A stretch of 64,000 bases of DNA from Flavisolibacter ginsenosidimutans (GTDB lineage: Bacteria > Bacteroidota > Bacteroidia > Chitinophagales > Chitinophagaceae), in the NCBI RefSeq assembly GCF_007970805.1, contig NZ_CP042433.1, positions 4,712,001-4,776,000 on the forward strand. The letters are read 5' to 3'. A program made the position numbers and the translations under genes. The notes beneath the pieces are model-generated. The model was not told the origin of the DNA, ran no database searches, and was given only the letters and a program-made list of their open reading frames with translations. Positions 1 to 8,548 of this stretch are shown piece by piece. Within the stretch, counting starts at the first letter, position 1; each line of letters begins with the position of its first letter.

Positions 1-310
1 GCACGCAGTCGGGTTCAAGTATGTCGTCTTGAAAAAGAAATTTTATCCAGGAATGTTTTGCCTCTTCCACGCATTTGGTCCAGTTGGCTACCATTCCGCC
101 GGAAGCCGGGTTTTTTAGAACACGAACATTGTCGTGCGTTGTTGCAAAACTGTTGGCGATGATTAATGTATTGTCGGTTGAGCCATCGTCAACCACCAGA
201 ACTTCAATTTCAGGATAGGTTTGCTTTACCGCCGACTGAAGCGCCTCTTGCAGATATTTTTCGCCGTTATAAGCAGGAATGCAAATGGATACCCCTTGTT
301 CAGTTGTCAC
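1..310 (-). CDS. Glycosyltransferase family 2 (partial, N-terminal part)
   Basis: Transfers a sugar from a nucleotide donor, probably in surface polysaccharide assembly at the inner membrane. The translated start reads VSICIPAYNGEKYLQEAL, followed by EVLVVDDGSTDNTL (nucleotide-binding DDGSTD) and FLFQDDILEPDC, the classic GT2 (GT-A) N-terminal half with its acidic DD motif. The gene runs off the left edge, so about 100 residues are visible and the acceptor specificity cannot be seen. The proposed start is a GTG 11 nt after the stop of the upstream GT4 gene; the frame stays open further upstream, so the start is uncertain. It is probably co-transcribed with the GT4 gene. Confidence 0.8.
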   Translation of the reverse strand, partial: MTTEQGVSICIPAYNGEKYLQEALQSAVKQTYPEIEVLVVDDGSTDNTLIIANSFATTHDNVRVLKNPASGGMVANWTKCVEEAKHSWIKFLFQDDILEPDCV

Positions 311-321
311 ACCAATTGGTT

Positions 322-1374
322 TTACGCGAAAGTATTGTAAACCTCTATGTACTCTTCCGCGGCGCGGTGCCAACTGAATTTTTTTGACTGTTGCACAACG
401 GCTTCGGCTTTTTTTGTTTCGCTGTAATCCCTCATGCCGTTGGCGAATTGTTCTCGCATGATATCCGCATTAAAATTTTTGAAGTAGTAAGCTGCATTGC
501 CGCCAATTTCGGGCAGGCAGGTTTCGGTGGAAAGAAATACCGGCTTGCCGTAATGCATGGCTTCCACTACGGGCAAGCCAAAACCTTCGGCAAACGAAGG
601 AAACAAAAACGCCTCGCAATGCTTGTAGTACCAATGCTTCTCGCCTTCGCTCACCGGCCCAATAAGATGAACACGATCTTTTACGCCGAAGTTTTTTGCG
701 GCTTCCAAAATCTTTTCGCCGTATGCTGTTTGATGCAAACCAGCGATGATCAATTCATAGTCGTTGTTCACAAGCAGCGGCGGCAGCACGTGAAAATTTT
801 TTCGCGGGTAAAGCTGGCCGATGGAGAAAAGAAAAGGATGCCGCGGAATGTTTTGCGGGGGTTGAATTTGATCTTCCGGTAAAAAAGAAGCGCCGTTGTA
901 AATCACCCGTTGCGGTTTATCTTTTATAGGCAGAAATTCGTTGGCCACATCCAAAGCGTATTGCGAAATGCCCACGATGTAATCGGCCCGGTGCGCCCTT
1001 TTTCTTATTTCGCCAAGCACCCGTTTGTTCCGCCGCGGATTGTCTTTTTCTTCGATTAAAAAGTTGAGATCGTGAATGGTATAAACCACTTTTACTTTTT
1101 TGGAAAAAGGTTTGTACCAGGAAAGTGTTGTGGTTACATGCCAAACATCAAACTTGCCGGTGCCAAAGCGAAAAAATTTATCTACCGAGCGGTGCTTTTC
1201 GTACTGAACTCCGGGGCCAAAAATGCCTGCGTCCTTTTCCGGCACGTAAAAATGAAGCCGCATGTCCTCGGGCTGCGCATCGGCCAGACATTGCCCCAGT
1301 TCTTTCGAAAAAATGTACAAGCCGTTGTAAGGATTGTGCTTCAGGCGGTGCATGTCAATGAGAACATTTTTCAT
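322..1374 (-). CDS. Glycosyltransferase family 4 (GT-B fold)
   Basis: Retaining GT-B glycosyltransferase, 350 aa, normal length for the family. The donor-binding half carries FSIGQLYPRKN and the diagnostic E-x7-E motif in FAEGFGLPVVEAM (about residues 261-273), which contacts the nucleotide-sugar. No signal peptide or membrane segment is visible, so it should act at the cytoplasmic face of the membrane. It lies directly before the GT2 gene on the same strand, suggesting a glycan assembly operon that continues outside the window. The sugar donor and acceptor cannot be told from sequence. Confidence 0.85.
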   Translation of the reverse strand: MKNVLIDMHRLKHNPYNGLYIFSKELGQCLADAQPEDMRLHFYVPEKDAGIFGPGVQYEKHRSVDKFFRFGTGKFDVWHVTTTLSWYKPFSKKVKVVYTIHDLNFLIEEKDNPRRNKRVLGEIRKRAHRADYIVGISQYALDVANEFLPIKDKPQRVIYNGASFLPEDQIQPPQNIPRHPFLFSIGQLYPRKNFHVLPPLLVNNDYELIIAGLHQTAYGEKILEAAKNFGVKDRVHLIGPVSEGEKHWYYKHCEAFLFPSFAEGFGLPVVEAMHYGKPVFLSTETCLPEIGGNAAYYFKNFNADIMREQFANGMRDYSETKKAEAVVQQSKKFSWHRAAEEYIEVYNTFA

Positions 1375-1480
1375 TGCTGAAACGATTTATACTTGCCCGC
1401 CAAAGCTTTTTTTTGTAGCAATGCGGAAGCATCCTTTGTGCATTTTGAGCTTCTTTTAATGAAACCGCCGGCTGTTAAAA

Positions 1481-1498
1481 TTTGCCGGCACCGGCAAA
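1481..1498. promoter_or_regulatory. 18-bp inverted repeat in divergent promoter region
   Basis: TTTGCCGG, two bases, CCGGCAAA: a perfect 8-bp palindrome lying between the divergent GT4 and ABC-transporter genes. It could be a repressor operator or a small hairpin. There is no U-run beside it, so a terminator is unlikely. A TAnnTTTA-like box at 1531-1538 lies only 4 nt before the ABC gene ATG. Confidence 0.35.
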
Positions 1499-1542
1499 TA
1501 TCCGCGTTAAATTCAGACAGTCAAAGCCCTTAGCTTTACGGA

Positions 1543-3387
1543 ATGAAAATTTTATTTCAGTACCTCAAGCCCTATAAATGGCTGGTGTTTCTGGTGCTGT
1601 TTTTGGCAGCGCTTAACATCGGCTTCTCGCTCATTGATCCCATCATTTTTGGTAAGCTCATTGACCTTGCGGCTTATCACCAAAAAGAAACATTCTTTCA
1701 CAGCTTTCACGATTATTTGTTCATCCACGAAAAGCTTCCCACGCGGGCCACGCCGCAAAAGCCCGCCGGCCTGATTATGATTTACGGCGTAATGTGGTTG
1801 CTGCTGGCTTCCATTACTGTGGCCATGGTCAGCCGCATTGCCAAAAGCTTCCAGGATTATTTTTTGAACGTCATCGTGCAAAAATTTGGCGCCAAAGTTT
1901 TTACCGACGGCTTGCAACACGCCATGAAACTGCCTTACCAGGAATTTGAAGACCAGCGCAGCGGCGAAACCCTGAGCATTCTTACCAAAGTGCGCACCGA
2001 TACGGAACGCTTCATGAACAATTTCGTAAACATACTGTTTACGGTAGTGGTGGGCATCGTGTTCGTGGCCGTTTTTGCCGCACGCATTCATTGGTCGCTG
2101 CCCCTGATTTATTTCGGCGGTATATTCCTACTTATTGTTATCTCTAACCTATTGAGTAAAAAAGTAAAAGCCATTCAAAAAATTATCGTTGCCCAAACAA
2201 CTTCGCTTGCCGGAACAACAACCGAATCGTTGCGCAACATTGAGCTGGTTAAAAGCCTGGGCCTCACGCAGCAGGAAGTGGAGCGTTTGAACAAAAACAC
2301 GTATAAAATTTTAGGCCTTGAACTCACCAAAGTCAAACGTGTCCGCAGCATTGGCTTTGTGCAAGGCACTTTTGTGAACACGTTGCGCCAGGTAATTTTG
2401 TTTATGCTGATGTGGGTGGTGTTTGGCGGTTCGCTCAGTGCCGGTGAACTGGCCACGATGCAAATTTTTTCCTTTTTTGTTTTTGGACCTTTGCAAGAAA
2501 TCGGCAACATCATTTTAAGCTACCGCGAAGCCGAAGCCTCACTGAATAATTTTAAAAGCCTGATGGAGAAGAAACCCGAAACCGAGCCGGCACAAGCAAA
2601 GCATCCCGGACCTGTGCGAACACTGGAGTTTCGGAAGGTTTCGTTTAAACACAAAACCGCGCAACACAAAGCCATTGACAACATTAGCTTTGAAACCAAA
2701 AAAGGTGAAACGATTGCCTTTGTGGGACCTTCAGGTTCGGGCAAAACAACGCTGATGAAATTGCTGGTGGGTTTGTACCGGCCACAGGAAGGCAATATTT
2801 TTTACAACGGTCTTGACGAGAACAGCATTCATTTTGACGACCTGCGCAAACAAATTGGCTTTGTAACGCAGGACACGCAACTCTTTAGCGGAACGATAAA
2901 GGAAAACTTGTTGTTTGTAAATCCATCGGCAAGCGAAGAGGATTTGCTGGATGCCTTGACCAAAGCCTCTTGCCAAAATCTTTTACAACGTGCGGAAAAA
3001 GGCATTGAAACAATGATTGGCGAAGGCGGGTTAAAATTATCGGGCGGGGAGAAACAGCGCTTGTCCATAGCCCGTGCCTTGCTTCGTCATCCTAATCTTT
3101 TAATTTTTGACGAAGCCACGTCGGCCCTCGATTCGCTCACCGAAGAAGAAATCAACAAAACCATTCGAAACGTTTCGTCGCTGCAAAATCAGATTACCAT
3201 TTTGATTGCACACCGTTTAAGTACCATCATGCACGCCGATAGAATTTATGTGTTGGAAAGAGGCGTGGTGATTGAAACCGGCACACACGAATCATTACTG
3301 GGTGAAAAAGGATTGTATTATGCCATGTGGCGCCAGCAAATTGGTGAACGCAAGAACACGGTAAAAACAGAAAAGATATTGCAGTAA
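1543..3387 (+). CDS. ABC exporter, fused permease and ATPase (MsbA/MdlB type)
   Basis: Half-transporter of the ABC exporter type, 614 aa, expected to dimerise in the inner membrane and export a lipid, drug or peptide. Residues 1-330 form the six-helix membrane domain, starting with a hydrophobic segment at about 14-34. The ATPase domain (about 355-595) has Walker A GPSGSGKT (~397), the signature LSGGEKQR (~498) and Walker B LLIFDEATSALD (~519), followed by the switch histidine in IAHRLSTI. All catalytic motifs are intact. Its stop lies 3 nt from the stop of the convergent exosortase gene. The substrate cannot be inferred; lipid A flippase (msbA) is one option, but this class is often multi-copy. 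Confidence 0.9.
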   Translation: MKILFQYLKPYKWLVFLVLFLAALNIGFSLIDPIIFGKLIDLAAYHQKETFFHSFHDYLFIHEKLPTRATPQKPAGLIMIYGVMWLLLASITVAMVSRIAKSFQDYFLNVIVQKFGAKVFTDGLQHAMKLPYQEFEDQRSGETLSILTKVRTDTERFMNNFVNILFTVVVGIVFVAVFAARIHWSLPLIYFGGIFLLIVISNLLSKKVKAIQKIIVAQTTSLAGTTTESLRNIELVKSLGLTQQEVERLNKNTYKILGLELTKVKRVRSIGFVQGTFVNTLRQVILFMLMWVVFGGSLSAGELATMQIFSFFVFGPLQEIGNIILSYREAEASLNNFKSLMEKKPETEPAQAKHPGPVRTLEFRKVSFKHKTAQHKAIDNISFETKKGETIAFVGPSGSGKTTLMKLLVGLYRPQEGNIFYNGLDENSIHFDDLRKQIGFVTQDTQLFSGTIKENLLFVNPSASEEDLLDALTKASCQNLLQRAEKGIETMIGEGGLKLSGGEKQRLSIARALLRHPNLLIFDEATSALDSLTEEEINKTIRNVSSLQNQITILIAHRLSTIMHADRIYVLERGVVIETGTHESLLGEKGLYYAMWRQQIGERKNTVKTEKILQ

Positions 3388-3390
3388 AGT

Positions 3391-3987
3391 CTATGAGGTT
3401 GCTTTTTGCCCCAAGTCTTTTTTGTTGCGTGAATAGTAGACAAACATCATTAGCAAAATCAAGCCGTAAGCAGCAATGTTAAACGTATCATGATGGCTCA
3501 ACGTTGAAAAGTTGGGCCATTTATTTTTTATGGCAACAAGAAGCAAGGCCACACGCAAACAGTTAATGAACCAAATGCAAAACAAACCGCCCAGGCACCA
3601 ATAAATTTTTTTTCGCCATGGCGTTGTATCGGCAAAAGCAAAAGCGGCCCAAAAACTCATAAGTTCTAATCCAACACAAGCCCAAGCCATAAAAAGCTTT
3701 CCGCCGGTTGCTATTTGCAGCGTGGAATTATCAAAAAAATGCGATTTTACCCCGAACAGTTGGGCGATAAAACTGGCTGTTTGCAGAATTGACATCTTCA
3801 GCCAAGAAACATAGTTAAGATAATGTTCTACAAACGGGCTGTAATAACCACCGGGTACAATTAAACCAATAACCAGCCAATTCATTAACCGGAAGAAAAG
3901 ATAGAAAGCCAGCAGGCGCAAAAGAAATTTAACGACGTAGGACGTATCGAAAATTTTTGAAAGGGTAAGGTTTGGTTTGTTTATCAT
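3391..3987 (-). CDS. Exosortase-family transpeptidase
   Basis: Integral membrane cysteine peptidase/transpeptidase, 198 aa, related to exosortases and archaeosortases, which cut C-terminal sorting tails at the membrane and transfer the protein to an anchor. Several hydrophobic helices are present. The expected triad is visible: Cys104 in AWACVGLE, Arg145 in INCLRVAL and His165/166 in LSHHDTFN. It is the last gene of the operon and directly follows the small PFDGG-CTERM protein gene at 4087-4329, its probable substrate. It is shorter than PEP-CTERM exosortases but fits the short Bacteroidota versions. The exact Xrt subclass is not assigned here. Confidence 0.85.
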   Translation of the reverse strand: MINKPNLTLSKIFDTSYVVKFLLRLLAFYLFFRLMNWLVIGLIVPGGYYSPFVEHYLNYVSWLKMSILQTASFIAQLFGVKSHFFDNSTLQIATGGKLFMAWACVGLELMSFWAAFAFADTTPWRKKIYWCLGGLFCIWFINCLRVALLLVAIKNKWPNFSTLSHHDTFNIAAYGLILLMMFVYYSRNKKDLGQKATS

Positions 3988-4015
3988 GGCAATGCGTTCA
4001 GGTAATTGAGAAAAT

Positions 4016-4055
4016 CAGCAGCGCGCCAAGGCTCTACGAGGCCGGCGCACTGCTG
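4016..4055 (-). terminator. Hairpin between PFDGG-CTERM gene and exosortase gene
   Basis: A 12-bp near-perfect inverted repeat (CAGCAGCGCGCC at 4016-4027 and GGCGCACTGCTG at 4044-4055, one mismatch) with a 16-nt loop lies about 30 nt after the small-protein stop and about 30 nt before the exosortase ATG. It lacks a strong U-run, so it may be an intra-operon attenuator or mRNA stabiliser that keeps sortase expression below that of its substrate. The second operon has a comparable 12-bp hairpin at 8481-8516. Confidence 0.45.
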
Positions 4056-4086
4056 AATAAGGATGGTTTGTCAAGACTCTGCAGAT

Positions 4087-4329
4087 CTATTTTTCTGTTT
4101 GTTTTTGTTGGTTTTGTTGGTTTCGTTTGTCGCGGCCTTTTTTGGCGGCGTAGGCGATGCCGGCGGCCACCACCAGGCTCAGGCCGCCGTCAAAGGGCAC
4201 GGCCCGTGTGGGATCGGGATCGTCGCCCGGATCACCGGGACCGCCCTGGGCGTGCACCAGCGGCGTGGCCAACACCAGGGCGAGGGCCAACAGAAGCGCA
4301 AAGCGAGACTTGCTTTTCATCTTTGTCAT
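4087..4329 (-). CDS. Small secreted protein with exosortase-type PFDGG C-terminal sorting signal
   Basis: 80-aa protein. Residues 1-28 are a signal peptide ending in LVHAQ. A Gly/Pro/Asp linker (29-44) follows, then PFDGGLSLVVAAG (45-57), a hydrophobic stretch and a basic tail beginning KKGRDKR. This tripartite C-end (motif, helix, positive charges) is the layout recognised by exosortases and resembles the PID-CTERM type of Bacteroidota (PIDGG-like motif). The mature part between signal peptide and motif is only about 16 residues. An alternative ATG lies at 4320. It sits 45 nt after the large T9SS protein gene and just before the exosortase gene. A second, frameshifted copy lies at 8549-8799. 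Confidence 0.8.
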   Translation of the reverse strand: MTKMKSKSRFALLLALALVLATPLVHAQGGPGDPGDDPDPTRAVPFDGGLSLVVAAGIAYAAKKGRDKRNQQNQQKQTEK

Positions 4330-4442
4330 AATTCGAAGGGTTTAGAGGGTTAACGAGAAATGGTTGTTTTGAGTTTAGTTGATCAGCAGCGGAACGGTCG
4401 TGCTGCCCCCCTTGCCGCTTACCCGCAACTGATACGCACCGG
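4088..4442. repeat. Near-identical long direct repeat, copy 1
   Basis: 355 bp that recur at 8550-8912 (363 bp). Reading both by eye, the only differences are 9 extra bases in the Gln/Lys tail and one missing G in copy 2. The repeat covers the whole PFDGG-CTERM gene, the spacer and the last ~68 bp of the giant protein gene, encoding the shared end LRVSGKGGSTTVPLLIN. The flanking parts of the giant genes are much less similar, so recent gene conversion or duplication is likely. Confidence 0.9.
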
Positions 4443-7400
4443 GCGCAGGCTTCCTCGGGAGTTGTAGCCTTTCGGTAGACGATCCGCCTTTGTACTGCAG
4501 GCTTTTTGCAAACACAATGTTTCCACTGGCGCTGATGAGTGCAATTTCATACGTGCCTTTTTCCTGGTTGCCAAGCACAAGATTGATAACCGTCCCGGTA
4601 AGTGGGTTGGGGTAAGCGCTAACGTACTTCTTCTCTTCGCTTTCGGTTTTAATCTTCAGCCCAATGACAATCCTAAACCGGTCGCTTCTTGCAGAAGCTG
4701 CATCGGCACCAATTGTAAAGGGTACCATTGTTACCGCACTCATGTCAATTGGCATTGAGGTGTGCAGATACTTGTCTTCCAACACGGCTTTCAGGTTGCC
4801 GGAGACAAAATTGGAAGGCGTGATTTCGAGTGTGTATGCTTGTGGTTGCGTGTTCCAAAGCTTGAGCTGGATAACATCGCCTTCGTTCATGATCTCTCTT
4901 CTTTCAATCATAAAATCTTTGCTTTCATTTACGATTGCCAGGTTCTCGTTGATGTTAGCCGGTTTCTGTGCGTCTAGATTGTCTATTTTGTTTGAATAGT
5001 TGCTGCTGTACGAAACCATTGCCTCGTCTAACACATCCATTTTTTCCGCACCTTGTGCCTTTAAGGTTATACGTAAGTTTTCCTGCCTGAACGACGGCTG
5101 TTGTACATTACCTCCGCCAGCTACTCTAAACACATCCATTGCAGGCGTTGCAGATTTATCGTTCTCCTTAATGGTGATGTTGCCAGGGGTGCCACTCGTT
5201 GATGCCTGAACCAAGAAGCCTTGTCCGCTTTGAATGTACTGGCTTTCTGGACTGACCGATGCCGGTGTAACATCATAGGTTGAGCCATTAAAACTTAAGA
5301 GCACGTAAGCTCCGCTTGTAGCCATTTTTGGATCCCAGAGGTAGAAATTGTTTTGCACACCGTTACGGGTAATGGTGGCAAAATTGATGGGCGATGCATA
5401 CGGATTGGGAATAGCGGTAAAGCCCGTACCGGCAACGGTAAACGTTTGGTCGCCCACACGCAAAGCGCCTTTTTCGCGAAGCGTTGTGTTGGATGGTGGT
5501 ACATCATTATACCCTATTGGCAATGCACGATTGCCTCTCACAAAGGTCATGTAAGCCGTTCCACCAACCGGTGTAGCGTTGGTATTCTGCAATGGCTGCC
5601 ATGTATTGTTGATATACGTTTTAATCGAAGAAGAAGCGCCAACGGGATTCTGATCAAAGCCATTTGCTACTGTACCGAATACCGGGCCACCTGTAATGTG
5701 CGTACCATAGCCGGGGAATGGATCGGGATTAGCCGAGAAGCCCAGAATTGCTCCTTCCTGCCATGCCTGGTTGATGGTCTGTGAACCGGATATCGGGGCG
5801 GAAAGAATTCGCCAGGCTCTGCGCATAGGTATGTACCGTTCAACGGTTACATCGCCGGAAATACTTCCCGTAACGGGTGCTACACGGGCCGTGTTGGCGG
5901 CTGAACTCTTGAGTGTTAACATGCCGCCGGTGTTTAAAGCACCGGTCGTAAGCGTCAATACATTCAGCACATCCAGCGCATTTATAAGCGTTGCCGAAGC
6001 GCCTGAGCCGCTCCGGTTTACGGTGAAGTTATTCAGCATATTTGCTCCACCGGTAAAGTTCAGATTTACATTTCCACCGTTGCTGCCTATTACAGCCAGG
6101 TTTGAAGTGTTGGAACCGCTAATGGTTCCGGGCCCCGCTAAATCGGTTACAGAAAGTGTATTGCCCGCAATTTGCAGTTGACTGGCTGAAGGAATATTGA
6201 TTGTGCCTCCTACGCTCCAATCGCCGGTCATGGTGTAAACGCCCGGACGATTTGCCAATTGGAAAATTTTGCCGCTGCCGAAATCAGACGGGTTAGGACC
6301 ACTGCCGTCCGGATTTAATCCCCACGTTAATACATTGTGTAAATCGCCACTCGACTTCGAGTAATAGATGTTGCCGCTGGAATTCACTACGTTTAAGGTG
6401 TACGTGCAACCTGTGATCACACATTTATCCTGTGCGTTAAATGTAACCGTAGACGTTCCGGTTGCGGAAGGTGTCCAGTTAAAGGTGGTGCTTACAGGAT
6501 TGCCGTTGGTTGGTAGAGAAGGTGTTAGTGTAGCGCCACTTGGCACTCCTGTAGCACTCAAAGCAACAACGTCGCTGCTGTTCCCGTCAGATGCCGTTAC
6601 AGTAAAGTTCATCGGCGATCCCACGGTACCGTTAATGGTTGAACCGCAAGTGGGAGAGGGTGAAACAAAAGCCGGAGCGATATTATCCGCACAAACAGAG
6701 ATCGTAAACTCGCCAAAAACGGCTAAGCCAAAAACGGTGGAGCTGCCGGTGCCTGTATTGAACGAAGAAATGACGTTACCCGTAGCGATGTCAATTTTAT
6801 AAACGTTGGCCGTATTAAAATTTGCACTCCAGAAAGAAGTTCCGTCAGGATTCAGGTTTAATGCGAACCAAGTATTCTCACCACTCACACCATAGTTCTG
6901 TACAACCGACCCCGAGGAATTTAGCCGTAAAATATTTCCTCCGTTAGCCAGTAAAACATCACCGTTCTGCCGGATGCGTAAAGCAAAGGCGCTTCCGCCA
7001 AGTGAGCTGGCAAAATTTGGGAGAGTCGTGTTGGTACAGCCGTTATACCGATTAATTGACGAGCCTTCCTGTGTGTACAAAAACGTGCATTGATCGGCAG
7101 CTAAATCAAAAAAGTCAATTCGGCCAGGCACTACGGTACCAAGAAAAGCTCCCGACGAATTGAACTTGCGGACGCCGTTGCCGAGATTGCCTACGTAAAC
7201 ATTTCCCGCATTGTCAAAGACAATGCTTTCGGGTGTTGAATAACCCGAACCAAAGGTTCCTTGCAAAACGCCGCTTGTATTAAACTTGCTAACAGAGTTT
7301 GCACTAAAATTGGTAACGTATAAATTGCCGGAGGCATCAAAGGCCATTCCCGTTGTAAAACCGCCCTGGCCTGTATTTAACGTTTGCACGAGTGTGCCGT

Positions 7401-7557
7401 TTGCCCTTCGCCACTGAACCTGCCCATTTCCTACAGCTACAAAAACATCGCCCTGTTGAAACTGTTGTGCGAACGTGTCGGTAAAGTTTAGAAATAAAAT
7501 GGTGCATGCAAAAGCAAAAACATGCTTGCGCAGCAAGGGTTGTAAATAAGTCAACAT
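4375..7557 (-). CDS. Giant secreted protein with NHL-like propeller and T9SS C-terminal domain
   Basis: 1060 aa with a signal peptide ending near residue 30 (NFTDTFAQ). Residues ~35-290 contain repeated units such as GMAFDASGNLYVTN and SIVFDNAGNVYVGN, typical of NHL/SMP-30-like beta-propellers. An Ig-like segment follows (~295-390), then a repeat-rich region with SNLAVIGSNGGNVNLNFTGG-like strands. The C-end has SAYPNPLTG and ends GAYQLRVSGKGGSTTVPLLIN, a type A T9SS sorting domain that is secreted and usually cleaved or anchored at the surface. From about residue 390 on it is paralogous to the 1255-aa protein at 8845-12612 but lacks that protein's CHRD domain. It is the middle gene of the exosortase operon. 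Its role is unknown; surface adhesin or matrix protein is plausible. Confidence 0.85.
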   Translation of the reverse strand: MLTYLQPLLRKHVFAFACTILFLNFTDTFAQQFQQGDVFVAVGNGQVQWRRANGTLVQTLNTGQGGFTTGMAFDASGNLYVTNFSANSVSKFNTSGVLQGTFGSGYSTPESIVFDNAGNVYVGNLGNGVRKFNSSGAFLGTVVPGRIDFFDLAADQCTFLYTQEGSSINRYNGCTNTTLPNFASSLGGSAFALRIRQNGDVLLANGGNILRLNSSGSVVQNYGVSGENTWFALNLNPDGTSFWSANFNTANVYKIDIATGNVISSFNTGTGSSTVFGLAVFGEFTISVCADNIAPAFVSPSPTCGSTINGTVGSPMNFTVTASDGNSSDVVALSATGVPSGATLTPSLPTNGNPVSTTFNWTPSATGTSTVTFNAQDKCVITGCTYTLNVVNSSGNIYYSKSSGDLHNVLTWGLNPDGSGPNPSDFGSGKIFQLANRPGVYTMTGDWSVGGTINIPSASQLQIAGNTLSVTDLAGPGTISGSNTSNLAVIGSNGGNVNLNFTGGANMLNNFTVNRSGSGASATLINALDVLNVLTLTTGALNTGGMLTLKSSAANTARVAPVTGSISGDVTVERYIPMRRAWRILSAPISGSQTINQAWQEGAILGFSANPDPFPGYGTHITGGPVFGTVANGFDQNPVGASSSIKTYINNTWQPLQNTNATPVGGTAYMTFVRGNRALPIGYNDVPPSNTTLREKGALRVGDQTFTVAGTGFTAIPNPYASPINFATITRNGVQNNFYLWDPKMATSGAYVLLSFNGSTYDVTPASVSPESQYIQSGQGFLVQASTSGTPGNITIKENDKSATPAMDVFRVAGGGNVQQPSFRQENLRITLKAQGAEKMDVLDEAMVSYSSNYSNKIDNLDAQKPANINENLAIVNESKDFMIERREIMNEGDVIQLKLWNTQPQAYTLEITPSNFVSGNLKAVLEDKYLHTSMPIDMSAVTMVPFTIGADAASARSDRFRIVIGLKIKTESEEKKYVSAYPNPLTGTVINLVLGNQEKGTYEIALISASGNIVFAKSLQYKGGSSTERLQLPRKPAPGAYQLRVSGKGGSTTVPLLIN

Positions 7558-7588
7558 ACAAATTGGTTTAGGGATGAAAGCCTGTAGA

Positions 7589-8050
7589 TTATTTCGTCAC
7601 GGTCACGTTGGTAAATCGAAAATCACTCACATCTTCTGTACTGACCGGTGTTTCTTGTGCGGGTCTCGCGACCATACCTTTTTGAGGATCGGTCTGGCAG
7701 TCTACTTGCTCGGTTTTTCCGGGTGCAACCACAAGCTGTTTTTTTGCCTGGCCGCTTCGTTTGGCGGTGCCGTTTGCGCCGCTTACGTCAAAGGCTTCAT
7801 TCCAGGAAATCGTAACGGCTTTGTTGTTCGTGTTCACGAACTTGAGCAGCGCAATTTTTTGACTGCCGCACGCTGCAATGCGGTAATAAAGTTCAACGCC
7901 ACCGACGGTCGTACTCAGCTTCCAGTCAGGCGCTGAAGTTGCATTTGCAGAAGCGTTTTTTTGCGCAAGTGCTGATATGGGCAAAAGCAACAAACAACAA
8001 AAGAACAAGGGGTTTTGAAGGATCGTAAAAAGGCGATGAAGGGTGCGCAT
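7589..8050 (-). CDS. Small secreted protein of unknown function
   Basis: 153 aa from the ATG at 8050 (MRTLHRLFTILQ). An in-frame upstream start at 8116 exists, but it would place the signal peptide internally. The signal peptide ends near LLPISALAQ. The mature part contains WKLSTTVGGVELYYRI and RFTNVTVTK and looks beta-rich, with two cysteines (IAACGS and QVDCQT). I do not recognise a family. It is first in the operon with the giant T9SS protein, the PFDGG-CTERM protein and the exosortase, 31 nt before the giant gene, and has a conserved promoter upstream (8228-8260). Confidence 0.75.
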   Translation of the reverse strand: MRTLHRLFTILQNPLFFCCLLLLPISALAQKNASANATSAPDWKLSTTVGGVELYYRIAACGSQKIALLKFVNTNNKAVTISWNEAFDVSGANGTAKRSGQAKKQLVVAPGKTEQVDCQTDPQKGMVARPAQETPVSTEDVSDFRFTNVTVTK

Positions 8051-8193
8051 AAGCGATAATTTATTATGGGTGAATAAATAGCTTGCATTACAGGAAGCAT
8101 TGCCCGCTTTGCGCATAACTTTTCTCTACATCAGCTCACGTCACAAACGCCGGCTGCTTCACAGAGATTCAATAAAATAGGTTTGCTAAACAG

Positions 8194-8260
8194 AATTGGA
8201 TAGGAAGTTGAATTTGTTTTGGTTGCCTAAATTTAAAAATATAAACACATAACAACCAAA
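8194..8260 (-). promoter_or_regulatory. Bacteroidota-type promoter with conserved downstream box (operon 1)
   Basis: On the minus strand, TTTG (8257-8260), a 21-nt spacer and TAAATTTA (8228-8235) match the Bacteroidota -33/-7 pattern (TTTG, ~20, TAnnTTTG) apart from the last base. Just downstream a ~23-nt stretch ending in TCCTATCCAATT (from 8194) is conserved at the second promoter (12874-12940) with the same 21-nt spacing. The leader to the gene at 8050 would be about 170 nt. The rest of the gene-free stretch 8051-8480 shows nothing else I can support. Confidence 0.6.
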
Positions 8261-8480
8261 TTATTTTTAATTCAAAAACAGCTAGAATCATTAAAGAAAA
8301 TTATGGTTACGGACATTATATTTTTTGTTCTCCGTTTGTTTCTGCAACGCACAATACTGTACTCATTATAATAGAGGCAGGGTAAAGTAATTCGATAAAA
8401 ATTTACAAAGCTACAAGCTAACGCAGACAGGCTACACGTGAAAAAGAAGAGCACAATACGCCAGAAATTACACAAAGAAA

Positions 8481-8516
8481 AGTAGTGTGCCGAAATTTAG
8501 TGACCGGCACACTACT
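8481..8516 (-). terminator. Terminator hairpin of the second T9SS/PFDGG operon
   Basis: A perfect 12-bp stem (AGTAGTGTGCCG and CGGCACACTACT) with a 12-nt loop. On the minus strand it is followed by CTTTTCTTTG. It lies about 30 nt after the end of the frameshifted PFDGG-CTERM copy and closes that operon. Confidence 0.7.
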
Positions 8517-8548
8517 TAGGGAAGTGAAGGCTCAGGCCTTTAGTTGTT

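Noticed and set aside
3972..4353. Plus-strand ORFs over the PFDGG-CTERM gene and their repeats at 8485-8823
   Set aside because: They are antisense to the small gene, arginine/proline-rich from GC-biased codons, and lack any signal or family; the minus-strand gene has signal peptide and sorting motif.
8272..8475. Minus-strand 67-aa ORF in the leader region
   Set aside because: Low complexity and AT-rich, overlaps the predicted promoter region, no homology recognised.
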